Source of the DNA: Lysobacter sp. M2-1
GTDB lineage: Bacteria > Pseudomonadota > Gammaproteobacteria > Xanthomonadales > Xanthomonadaceae
DNA length: 64,000 nt
NCBI RefSeq assembly: GCF_022662495.1
Contig: NZ_JAKPBU010000001.1
Span: forward strand, 1,116,001 to 1,180,000
Direction: 5' to 3'
Below are positions 17,738 through 25,754 of this stretch, piece after piece (positions within the stretch are counted from its first letter, which is position 1; every line of letters starts with the position of its first letter). The position numbers and the translations under genes were made by a program. The notes below the pieces were generated by a model, which ran no database searches, was not told where the DNA came from, and saw nothing but the letters and a program-made list of their open reading frames with translations.

Positions 17738-20437
17738 TCATTGGTCGCGGGACAGCGTGTCGGCGAGTGAGCGCACGCGCAGCGCCTTGCGCAGGTCGGC
17801 AAGCGAAGCGCTCGCGTCGACGCGCAGCGACACGGTTTCGCCCGGCACCAGGCTCAGGGCGTTGTCCTGCAGGGCCGCGTCGAGCTCGCCGAAGTCGATC
17901 CACACCGCGCGCGCGAACGCCTTCGCCGACAGATCGAGGCGGTAATGGTCGTCCCCCGCCTGCGCGGGGGCAGGCTCGCGGCGCAACGCGGTTTGCAGCT
18001 GCGGATCCGGCCAGGCGATGTCCTTGGCGGCGGCGAAATAGACGACATCGCGCGAGGCCGGTTCGCCCGCAACGGTCAGGTCGAACACGGCTACGGTGCG
18101 CCTGGGATCGGCATCGCCGAGCAGCTCGGCATCGCCCTGCTGCAGCACGGCGGTGGCGGTGAGCGCCGGCAGGTCGACCGGCGTGCGGCGTTCGCGCAGC
18201 AGCCTGCCGTCGAGGTCGAAGATCCGCATGCGCAGTTCGCCGCGGGTGGCCTGGGTGCGGTCGGAGAGCAGCGATACCGTCGTCTTCCCGTCCTTGCGCA
18301 GCGCGGCCACCGCCACCGGTGCGAAGAAGCGCCGTGCATGGAACTGCAGCGCCTTGGGCCGCCCGTACCAGTCGATGCCCGACCACGACGCGCCGGGCCA
18401 GACATCGTTGAGCTGCCAGTACAGCGAACCCATCGTCACCGGCCGGCTGGCGCGGTGGTGCAGCGCGGCCAGCTCGATGCCTTCGGCCTGCATCACCTGG
18501 CTCAGGTAGACGAAGTCGTCGAAGTCGCGCGCTTCCTGCAATGACCGGTCGCCGTACTGCATGCGGATGTAATCGAGGATCCGTTCGTTGCCCTTGCCGG
18601 CCAGGAACTTCTGGTGCGCGACTACCACCGCGCTGTCCACCGCCAGCGGCGCATCGCCCGCGTAGTCGCGGACCGTGCGCAGCGACGGCCAGGCCTGCAG
18701 GCCGAACTCGGACATGAAGCGCGGGGTTACGTTGATGTATTCCTCGACCGGCTGCTTCTCTACCCACACGCTCCAGTAGTGCATGTCGCCGGCTTCGGGC
18801 GTGTTGGCCTGCTCGGCCAGGTCGTTGCTGGGCGAACTGGCCCAGTACGCGATGCCGCCGGCTTCCTGCGCCACCACCTTGCGCAGGTCGCGACCGAACA
18901 GCTGCACGTAGCCGTCCCACACGCGCCTGGCGAAGTCCGGGTCGGCTTCGATCAACTGCTTGCCCTGGCCCCAATTCTTCCAGGCGATCTCTTCCTCGTT
19001 GTTGCCGCACCACAGCACGATGCTCGGATGGTCGCGCAGGCGCCGAACCTGGTCGCGCGCTTCGGCCACCACGCTGGCGCGGAACGCCGGCTCGTAGGCC
19101 GGCTGCATACCGCCGCCGAACATGAAGTCCTGCCAGATCATCAGCCCGAGTTCGTCGGCGATGGCGTAGAACGCGTCGCGTTCGTAGTGGCCGCCGCCCC
19201 AGACGCGCAGCATGTTCATGTTGGCGTCGCGCGCGGCGGTCAGGATCCGGCGGATCTGCGCGTCGCTGGTGCGCGCGGGGAACATGTCGAACGGGATCGA
19301 GTTCGCGCCCTTGGCGAACACCGGCACGCCGTTGATCACGAAGCCGAAGCCTTGCCCGTTCGCATCCTGGTCGCGCCGCAGTTCGACGCTGCGCAAGCCG
19401 GTGCGTTCGCTGGCCTGGGCCAGGATCTCACCGTCGCCCACGATCTGCGCATCGAAGCGATAGAGCGGCTGCGCGCCATAGCCGGCCGGATACCAGCGCC
19501 GCGGATTGGCGATGCGCAGCGCCGCTTCCAGCGTGCGCTGCCCAGGCTTGGCATCGAAGGCCTGCTCGGCCGCCTGCGTACGTGTGCCATCGGGCGCGAT
19601 CTGCCACAGGCGCAGGGCATAGCGGCCGGCGCGGGCGACATCGATCGCGATCCGGGCCTGCACGTTGGCGAGTTTCGCGGTCACGCTGTCCTGGCGCAGC
19701 TGCATGTCGTCGATCCGCACCGCGTCCCAGCTCTCCAGCCGGACCGGTTTCCAGATGCCGGCGGTGACGTAGCGCGGACCCCAGTCCCAGCCGTAGTGAT
19801 AACCGGGCTTGCGCACGAAGTTGCCGGTCATCGCGTGCTTCGGCTCGTCGCCCCAGGGGGAAGGGTAGTTGCCGGCGATCTTGTGCGGCATCGCCAGTAC
19901 CTGCGGCAGCACCCGCCGGATCGGCGAATGCAGCACCACCCGCAGTTCGTTGCCCTGCGCTTTCAACCGGCCCTGCACCGGTACGCGCCAGGTGCGGTGG
20001 AAATTGTCGGCTTCGAGCAGTTTCTCGCCGTTGAGGTACACGCCGGCGAAGGTATCCAGGCCCTCGAACACCAGATCGCTACGCGCGTCGTCAAGCCTCT
20101 CGGACGTGACATCGAACGTGCGCCGGTATTCCCAGTCGGCCAGGCCGATCCACTGCAGGCCGCCTTCGGCCATGCCCGTGTACGGATCCGGGATCGCGCC
20201 TAGCGCCAGCAGGTCGGTATGCACTGTGCCGGGCACACTCGCCGCGCGCCACGCGCGCGCGCGTGGATCCTTGCCGTGCTGGTCGCTGGAATCGGCCTGG
20301 CGGAACTGCCAGCCGCCATCGAGCTCGAGGCCGACGGACGCCTGGGCGGCTGCCGGCAGCGCTACCGCGGCAAGCATCAGGCCGGCGAGCGTAAGCAGCG
20401 GCCGTCTGCGGCGGATAGAAGAAGCCATGCCGGTCAT
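17738..20437 (-). CDS. Secreted GH2 beta-mannosidase
   Basis: This enzyme hydrolyses terminal beta-mannosides; in N-glycan breakdown it cleaves the core Man-beta-1,4-GlcNAc bond. Residues 1-35 carry a signal sequence ending AAAQA. The sugar-binding domain (GGWQFRQADSS..., WIGLADWEYRRTFDV) precedes the TIM barrel. Glu481 in WCGNNEEE is the acid/base and Glu577 in FMSEFGLQAW the nucleophile. NYPSPWGDEPKHAMTGNFV and PGYHYGWDWGPR are beta-mannosidase-specific. I take ATG 20437; ATG 20428 (MASSIRRR) is an alternative. At 899 residues it is of normal length. A REP-like palindrome is embedded in frame and encodes EPAPAQAGDD near residue 825. Confidence 0.93.
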   Translation of the reverse strand: MTGMASSIRRRRPLLTLAGLMLAAVALPAAAQASVGLELDGGWQFRQADSSDQHGKDPRARAWRAASVPGTVHTDLLALGAIPDPYTGMAEGGLQWIGLADWEYRRTFDVTSERLDDARSDLVFEGLDTFAGVYLNGEKLLEADNFHRTWRVPVQGRLKAQGNELRVVLHSPIRRVLPQVLAMPHKIAGNYPSPWGDEPKHAMTGNFVRKPGYHYGWDWGPRYVTAGIWKPVRLESWDAVRIDDMQLRQDSVTAKLANVQARIAIDVARAGRYALRLWQIAPDGTRTQAAEQAFDAKPGQRTLEAALRIANPRRWYPAGYGAQPLYRFDAQIVGDGEILAQASERTGLRSVELRRDQDANGQGFGFVINGVPVFAKGANSIPFDMFPARTSDAQIRRILTAARDANMNMLRVWGGGHYERDAFYAIADELGLMIWQDFMFGGGMQPAYEPAFRASVVAEARDQVRRLRDHPSIVLWCGNNEEEIAWKNWGQGKQLIEADPDFARRVWDGYVQLFGRDLRKVVAQEAGGIAYWASSPSNDLAEQANTPEAGDMHYWSVWVEKQPVEEYINVTPRFMSEFGLQAWPSLRTVRDYAGDAPLAVDSAVVVAHQKFLAGKGNERILDYIRMQYGDRSLQEARDFDDFVYLSQVMQAEGIELAALHHRASRPVTMGSLYWQLNDVWPGASWSGIDWYGRPKALQFHARRFFAPVAVAALRKDGKTTVSLLSDRTQATRGELRMRIFDLDGRLLRERRTPVDLPALTATAVLQQGDAELLGDADPRRTVAVFDLTVAGEPASRDVVYFAAAKDIAWPDPQLQTALRREPAPAQAGDDHYRLDLSAKAFARAVWIDFGELDAALQDNALSLVPGETVSLRVDASASLADLRKALRVRSLADTLSRDQ
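17951..17980. repeat. REP-like palindrome inside the beta-mannosidase gene
   Basis: CCCCCGCCTGCGCGGGGG (17953-17970) followed by CAGG matches the palindromes at 2904-2990 in the intergenic space. Here it lies within a coding sequence and is read as PAPAQAGDD on the minus strand without breaking the frame. Confidence 0.55.
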
Positions 20438-20562
20438 CGTGGACTGTCGTTGGAAGAGATCGCGATTGTGGTGGGCTTGCGGGAATGCGGGGATAGGGGC
20501 CTTGGTCACGGGCCGCGTGGCGAGCACGGCGCGCGGAGCAGACGGAATGTGGAAATGCCGTG

Positions 20563-22086
20563 TTACATCTTTGCTGCCTTGCAGTATCGGTCGATATAGG
20601 CCTGGTGCGCGGGCATCGCGTCGGCACTGGCCGCGAGCACCCGGCGCACGCGATCGACGAACTCGACCAGCTCGGCCTCGGGCATCCGGTCCACGATCGG
20701 GTGGTAGGCGCGCGGAACGATGCCCTGGCCGAGCATCACCTGGACCCAGCTCGGTAATGCGAAGAATTCCTCCGCATCGCGGAAGAAGCGCCCGCTGCTG
20801 CGGAACAGGTCGATACTCTCCTGCAGCGACTCCGGAATCGACATCGTGCGGCAGTCATTCCAGAACGGCGTGTCGTCGCGCTGCGTCGCCTTGTAGTGCA
20901 GGATCAGGAAATCGCGGGTCTTTTCCCATTCGAACGCCGACTGCCGGTTGAAGCGTTCGGCCAGGATCGGGTCGAAGTCGCGATCGGGGAACAGGCCCAG
21001 CAGCCGCTGGATGCCCGACTGGATCAGATGGATGCTGGTGGATTCGAGCGGCTCCATGAAGCCGCTGGCCAGGCCCAGCGCAACGACATTCCGGTTCCAG
21101 AATTTCCTGCGCACGCCGGTGGTGAAGCGCAACGGGCGCGGGTCGGCGAGCGCGCGGCCGTCCAGGTTCGCGAGCAGGGTTGCGGCCGCTTCGTCGTCGC
21201 CGATGTGCCTGCTCGCATACACGTAACCGTTGCCGGTGCGGTGCTGCAGCGGAATCCGCCACTGCCAGCCCGCCGTACGTGCGGTCGAGCGTGTGTACGG
21301 CGTCGGCGGACCCACGTTTTCGCAGGGCACTGCCATCGCCCGGTCGCAGGGCAGCCAGTGGGTCCAGTCTTCGTAGCCGGTTTCCAGCGCCTGCTCGATC
21401 AGCAGACCGCGGAAACCCGAGCAGTCGACGAACAGTTCCCCCTCGATGCGCTCGCCGTTCTCCATCACGATCGCCTCGATGAACCCGTCTTCGCTGCGCT
21501 GGCTGACTTCGACGACCTTGCCTTCGATGCGCCGCACGCCCTTGCGTTCGGAAAGGTCGCGTAGATAGCGCGCGTACAGGCCCGCATCGAAGTGATAGGC
21601 GTAGGCGATGTCGGCGAGCGGCGAACCCGCGGGCGCATCGCTGGCGCTAGGCATGAATTTGCCCAGCGGGGCCGCCACGGTCTGCAGTGAATAGGCGCCA
21701 ATCTCCGGCGCGCGCCCTGCCAGGAACAGCTTCAGCCAGAACTGGTGGAACGGCAGCGGCCCGAGTGCGCGACCGATCTTGCCGAAGCCGTGGATGTAGC
21801 TGTCGCCGATGCGGCCCCAGTCGTTGAACTGGATCCCGAGCTTGAAGGTGCCCTGGGTCCGGACGACGAACTCGGTTTCGTCGATGCCCAGCACATCCCG
21901 GTTGAAGAGCTTCATGTGCGGGACGCTGGCTTCGCCCACGCCGACGATGCCGATTTCCTCGGACTCGACCAGGCGGATGGAAACGGCCGCGTCGAGATAG
22001 GTGGACAGCGCCGCCGCCGCCATCCAGCCGGCGCTGCCGCCGCCGACGATGACGACGCTCCTGATCCGGTTGTCGTGAGACGTCAC
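20563..22086 (-). CDS. Tryptophan-halogenase-family flavoprotein
   Basis: This 507-residue FAD-dependent halogenase-type protein carries the nucleotide-binding motif VVIVGGGSAGWM (residues 11-22), the catalytic lysine in TFKLGI (Lys82), the halogenase signature WQWRIP (274-279) and the EPLESTS segment that holds the catalytic Glu in PrnA-type enzymes. There is no signal peptide. The start is GTG 22086 with GAGGG upstream. Homologues are known beside TonB-dependent receptors in Xanthomonas and Caulobacter, and some halogenate free indole in vitro, but their role in glycan loci is unknown. It lies 106 bp after the receptor gene and 125 bp before the beta-mannosidase gene, in the same direction. 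All expected catalytic residues appear present. Confidence 0.9.
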   Translation of the reverse strand: MTSHDNRIRSVVIVGGGSAGWMAAAALSTYLDAAVSIRLVESEEIGIVGVGEASVPHMKLFNRDVLGIDETEFVVRTQGTFKLGIQFNDWGRIGDSYIHGFGKIGRALGPLPFHQFWLKLFLAGRAPEIGAYSLQTVAAPLGKFMPSASDAPAGSPLADIAYAYHFDAGLYARYLRDLSERKGVRRIEGKVVEVSQRSEDGFIEAIVMENGERIEGELFVDCSGFRGLLIEQALETGYEDWTHWLPCDRAMAVPCENVGPPTPYTRSTARTAGWQWRIPLQHRTGNGYVYASRHIGDDEAAATLLANLDGRALADPRPLRFTTGVRRKFWNRNVVALGLASGFMEPLESTSIHLIQSGIQRLLGLFPDRDFDPILAERFNRQSAFEWEKTRDFLILHYKATQRDDTPFWNDCRTMSIPESLQESIDLFRSSGRFFRDAEEFFALPSWVQVMLGQGIVPRAYHPIVDRMPEAELVEFVDRVRRVLAASADAMPAHQAYIDRYCKAAKM

Positions 22087-22125
22087 TGCAAAACCCTCAC
22101 TGGCGAGAGCCGCCCATCAAACGAT

Positions 22126-22149
22126 CGGCAGCTGCCTGGGCAGCTGCCG
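22126..22149 (-). other. Intercistronic hairpin between receptor and halogenase genes
   Basis: CGGCAGCTGCC / GGCAGCTGCCG with a two-base centre is an 11-bp inverted repeat in the 106-bp gap. There is no T-tract, so it is more likely an mRNA-processing, stabilising or attenuating stem than a full terminator. It could set receptor versus downstream enzyme levels. Confidence 0.45.
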
Positions 22150-22192
22150 TCGAAAGGCCCATCGCGCCGCCATCGCACGAAGGGGCCGCGGT

Positions 22193-25100
22193 TCAGAACT
22201 TGTAGGTCAGCCCCAGGTAGAGCTGTCGACCGGAGTAGGAGTTCGTGTACAGGCGATCCTTGGTGTCGTTGCCCAGGTGCTGCCTTTGTTCCGACTCGGT
22301 CAGGTTCAGCACCGAACCGGTCAGCGTCAGCTGGTCGGTGAAGTTGTAGGACGCATTCAGGTCGATCTGTTCGTAGGGTTCCTCGTACACGCTCAGGCCG
22401 GATACCAGGCCGTGCACCACTTCGCCGCGGCGGTTGTACGAGGCGCGCGCCAGGAATCGGTCGTTCTCGTAGAACACGGTGAAATTGGCCTGGTTCTCCG
22501 CACTGCCGACCAGCGGCGACTCGCCGATTTGCTCACCGTTGAGCACGACGGCGGCCAGGTTGGTGTCGTTGTAGGTGTAGTTGGCCTGGATGCCGATGCC
22601 GAAGTCGAACGTGTGCTGCGCATACAGCTCCACGCCCTGCGACACGCCGTCCTGGCCGTTGGCCCGGGTCGAGAAGCCGTTGACCGTGACCGTCTCGCCG
22701 TTGAGGGTCAACTCCGTATCCTGGACCACGGGCAGGATGAAGTTCTTGACGTTCTTGCGGAACAGGCCGACGCCCACGACCGAGCCGGGGTGGAAGTACC
22801 ACTCCAGCCCGAGGTCGAACTGGGTCGCCTCGTACGGCTCCAGCTCCTTGTTGCCGCCGCTGCCATACCAGCCGGGCACGGGCGCGCCGAACTGGCCGCG
22901 GTCGTCGTAGTACTCCTGGGTGTAAAAATCGAGGCTGCCGAGCTGGCCCAGGTCGCCATAGCCGGTGCGGGCGATGACCTTGGAGGCCGCGCCGCGCAGC
23001 ACCAGGTCCTCGGTCAGGTCGTAGGCGATGTTGAAGCTCGGGAGGATGTCGGTGAAGGTCTTGTCCTCCACGTTGAGCACGAAGATCTCCTCGCGCGACA
23101 GGTCGTCGGGCAGGTACACGGCATCGCCGGGCGTGCAGTTGATCCCGTCGTAGACGCCGCTCGCCGGGCAGCGCACCGGGTTGCCGTTGGCGTCGTCCGG
23201 ATGGGCGTCGATCCAGCGCGTGACCCGATCGGTGGTGTCGATGTGCTGCGAGGTGTGGGCGATGCGCACGCCGACATTGCCGCGCAGACGATCGGTCCTG
23301 AAATTGGCCTGGATGTAGCCGGACCAGAGGTCTTCGTCGACGTTGTAGACAAAGTTTTCCTCCTCGCGGCGGCGCGAACCGTCGAAGCGCTGGTTCAGAT
23401 AGTCGACATAAGCCGGGAAATCGATGCCCGGGAAGAGGTTGGCGCCGAAGCCGCCGGGAAGGTTGCCGATCGGCTCGTCCAGGAAGAAGTCCGGCTGCGC
23501 GGCGCCCGCCTGCTGGTCGCAGATCTGGTACCGGTTCTCGTAGTCCTCCTCCATCCCCGGGCACAGCCAGTAGGTGTTGCCGGTCTTGCGGTGGGCGCTA
23601 CCGCCACGGTATTTCACCCCGAACTGGAGCGTGTCGAGCCAGCCGGCGTTCTCGAAGTACTTGGTGAAATCGCCTTGCACGAAGGTCTGTTCGATGCGGG
23701 TCTCGACCCAGGACGAGTCGGTCGAGCCGACGTCGATCTCGGCGTTGCCCGCCATCAGCATGTCCTGCAGGTCGGGCGAGAACGTCATCGACGGCGTTCC
23801 GGTCAGGTCCCATTCGCTCAGGTGGTTGCCGTTCTGGTACTGGTTCGTCGCCGGATTGAACCAGCGCGGCTTGGCCGACATGCGGAAATTCATCGAAGGT
23901 CCACCCTCCGACCAGGTGCGGCCGCCCTTGAACGAGGCGTCGAAGCTGTCGCTGATGAACTCGATCGCGAAGTCGGCGGTCTGCGACAGCGCCTTCTCCT
24001 TGCTGTAGTAGCCCGACAGCTGCGGGGTCTCCATTGCGCAAGGCGTCCTGGGCTCGCCGGTCACCGGGTTCACCGGCAGCGAGCAGCCGCCGGTGGGGAC
24101 CTCGAACCGCGCCCCGGTCACGATCGTGCCGCTGGGATCGAAGGTCAGGCCGTTCGGGGCCAGCAGCCGGCCTTGGTCGTTCGCCCAGTTGTCGCTGTAT
24201 CCCCATTCCGGGATCTTGTTGAGGTTGAGCGTGTAGTCGCCGTTGAGCTCGAAGCGGAAGTAGTTGGCCGTTAACGTGATCTGGTCGGTCGGCCGGAACT
24301 GCAGGGTCAGCTGGGCGCCCTTGCGCTCGCGCTCCTCGTCGCGGACGCCGAAGTTGACCGACTGCGGCACCCAGTAGCCCGAGTAGTGGTTGCCGGCCTG
24401 GTCGTCCACGCCGCGGCCCCACCAGTAGGCGATGGCGTCGTCGTTGGCGAAGGGCTCGCCGTTGACGTCGGTGGCCGGCTGCGCGGCGGTGTCGTCGGCC
24501 CACCAGCGCCAGCTCTCGGTGCTGACCTCCATGCTGCGGTTGGTGCGCTTCTGCGAACTCGCGCCGACGAGGACGCCGAAGCGGTCGTCATCGCTATGCC
24601 AGGAATACATGCCCGATAGCTGCGGGTCGGTCGTCTCGCTGGTATCGGAATAGGTACCTTCGATCGAGCCGTAGCCGGTGTTGGCCGGCAGATCCAGCGG
24701 GCGGCGGGTGTGCAGGATCACGGTGCCGCCGATGCCGCCTTCGTCGATCCGCGCTTCCGGCGATTTGAACAGCTCCGCGCTGGACAGCATGTTGGCCGGC
24801 AGCAGCGTGTAGTTGAACGAGCGCGAGGGATCGGCATTGGTCTCCGAGGTCGCGACGTAGTTGCCGTTCAACTGGGTCAGGGTCAGGTCCGACGCCAGGC
24901 CGCGGACGCTGACGGTTTTGCCCTCGCCGCCGCTGCGATCGATGATCACGCCCGGCACGCGCTGCAGCGCATCGGCCACGTTCTTGTCGGGGAACTTGCT
25001 GACGTCCTCGGCGGTGATGACTTCGACGATCGCGTTGGCGTTGCGCTTCTGGTCCAGGCTCTTCTCGATCGAATAGCGATAGCCGGTGACCGTGACCGCG

Positions 25101-25309
25101 TCGAGGTTGGTGGCATCGGTTGACGCGCCCGGTTCCGCCGACGCGCCCGCGTCCTGGGCGGGCGCCGCCTCCGCCGGCGCAGCTTCGGCAGGCGGCTGCT
25201 GCGGATCGGCGGAAGTGTCGGCCTGCTGGGCGAGGGCGGGCGCCTGGTACAGAAGCAGACTGAGCGAAGCGGCCAGGAGCGAGGGCGTCAGCGGGCGGGG
25301 ACGGGTCAT
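22193..25309 (-). CDS. TonB-dependent receptor, Xanthomonas/Caulobacter carbohydrate type
   Basis: This outer-membrane active transporter is predicted to import oligosaccharides. A signal peptide (to about residue 27, PALAQ) and an Ala/Pro-rich stretch precede the TonB-box-like DAVTVTGYR near residue 70. The plug domain follows (EVITAEDVSKFPDKNVADAL, RVPGVIIDRSGGEGKTVSVR), then a 22-strand barrel ending in the terminal aromatic YLGLTYKF. Length (1,038 residues) fits the long TonB_Xanth_Caulo group, which has no SusD partner. ATG 25309 is followed downstream by the halogenase-like, GH2, isomerase and GH92 genes. Two copies of the 20-bp operator lie upstream (25345 and 25659), so control by a LacI-type repressor is likely. 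Confidence 0.93.
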   Translation of the reverse strand: MTRPRPLTPSLLAASLSLLLYQAPALAQQADTSADPQQPPAEAAPAEAAPAQDAGASAEPGASTDATNLDAVTVTGYRYSIEKSLDQKRNANAIVEVITAEDVSKFPDKNVADALQRVPGVIIDRSGGEGKTVSVRGLASDLTLTQLNGNYVATSETNADPSRSFNYTLLPANMLSSAELFKSPEARIDEGGIGGTVILHTRRPLDLPANTGYGSIEGTYSDTSETTDPQLSGMYSWHSDDDRFGVLVGASSQKRTNRSMEVSTESWRWWADDTAAQPATDVNGEPFANDDAIAYWWGRGVDDQAGNHYSGYWVPQSVNFGVRDEERERKGAQLTLQFRPTDQITLTANYFRFELNGDYTLNLNKIPEWGYSDNWANDQGRLLAPNGLTFDPSGTIVTGARFEVPTGGCSLPVNPVTGEPRTPCAMETPQLSGYYSKEKALSQTADFAIEFISDSFDASFKGGRTWSEGGPSMNFRMSAKPRWFNPATNQYQNGNHLSEWDLTGTPSMTFSPDLQDMLMAGNAEIDVGSTDSSWVETRIEQTFVQGDFTKYFENAGWLDTLQFGVKYRGGSAHRKTGNTYWLCPGMEEDYENRYQICDQQAGAAQPDFFLDEPIGNLPGGFGANLFPGIDFPAYVDYLNQRFDGSRRREEENFVYNVDEDLWSGYIQANFRTDRLRGNVGVRIAHTSQHIDTTDRVTRWIDAHPDDANGNPVRCPASGVYDGINCTPGDAVYLPDDLSREEIFVLNVEDKTFTDILPSFNIAYDLTEDLVLRGAASKVIARTGYGDLGQLGSLDFYTQEYYDDRGQFGAPVPGWYGSGGNKELEPYEATQFDLGLEWYFHPGSVVGVGLFRKNVKNFILPVVQDTELTLNGETVTVNGFSTRANGQDGVSQGVELYAQHTFDFGIGIQANYTYNDTNLAAVVLNGEQIGESPLVGSAENQANFTVFYENDRFLARASYNRRGEVVHGLVSGLSVYEEPYEQIDLNASYNFTDQLTLTGSVLNLTESEQRQHLGNDTKDRLYTNSYSGRQLYLGLTYKF

Positions 25310-25344
25310 GGCGGGTCTCGGTCGGGTTGGGCGGGAGGGTGAAG

Positions 25345-25364
25345 CGGTTTGGATCGATCCAATT
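25345..25364 (-). promoter_or_regulatory. Proximal copy of the 20-bp palindromic operator
   Basis: On the plus strand this reads CGGTTTGGATCGATCCAATT. It differs from the distal copy only by two changes that preserve the dyad (A/T replaced by G/C on both arms). It is centred about 45 bp upstream of the receptor ATG and lies in the opposite orientation to the distal copy. The central CG dyad is typical of LacI-family sites. Confidence 0.6.
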
Positions 25365-25658
25365 TCGGTATGCGGGGGAACCGGCAGCGTCGGCGGAGCG
25401 GTTACGGGTTATGGGTGCAGGAGGCGACGTCGGCGCCGGACGAGGGCGCGCCTGCGATTTCGGGCTGATCGTGGCGAGAGATGCAGGTGCGGCGGCCAGT
25501 GACTGCGGGCCGTTGCTGGGGTGGCCGAGGCCGGTGCATCTCGCTGTGTGGAACCAAGACGTGATTCCCTTCCATATCGCCCCTCCTCGACGAAGCACGC
25601 GTACCAGCTGGATACGGGGCGCCCCTGCCACGCCGGATCGCATCCGCCCCGGCGATCG

Positions 25659-25678
25659 AATTAGATCGATCTAAACCG
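25659..25678 (-). promoter_or_regulatory. Distal copy of the 20-bp palindromic operator
   Basis: AATTAGATCGATCTAAACCG (plus strand) contains the perfect 14-bp palindrome TTAGATCGATCTAA. With one mismatch the same 20-mer is found at 56156-56175 before the second receptor gene, in the same orientation relative to that gene. The LacI-family regulator at 53884-54933 is the obvious candidate binder. Confidence 0.65.
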
Positions 25679-25713
25679 GAACCGGTCGCTGTTTAACACA
25701 CCCGCTACACGAA

Positions 25714-25736
25714 GGCATGCTGCTGCGCAGCATGCC
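25714..25736 (-). terminator. Hairpin after the GH20 gene
   Basis: A perfect 10-bp stem GGCATGCTGC / GCAGCATGCC with a 3-base loop lies 19 bp beyond the hexosaminidase stop codon. It probably separates that transcript from the receptor promoter, although it has no T-tract. Confidence 0.55.
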
Positions 25737-25754
25737 GGCCGGAGTGACGGACGC

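Larger units (their letters stand above)
25310..25754. other. 445-bp regulatory gap upstream of the receptor operon
   Basis: No convincing gene lies here. The region holds two related palindromes (25345-25364 and 25659-25678), and a 10-bp-stem hairpin after the upstream hexosaminidase gene (25714-25736). The distance from the distal palindrome to the receptor start is about 350 bp, leaving room for a long leader. I could not assign a trustworthy -35/-10 pair. Confidence 0.6.

Noticed and set aside
25086-25674. Plus-strand open frames in the regulatory gap before the first receptor
   Set aside because: They lack ribosome sites and conserved motifs and partly overlap the receptor's N-terminus; the palindromes explain the region better.
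25659-25678. Palindrome as phage attachment site
   Set aside because: No integrase or tRNA is adjacent, and copies occur only in front of receptor genes, which fits an operator.
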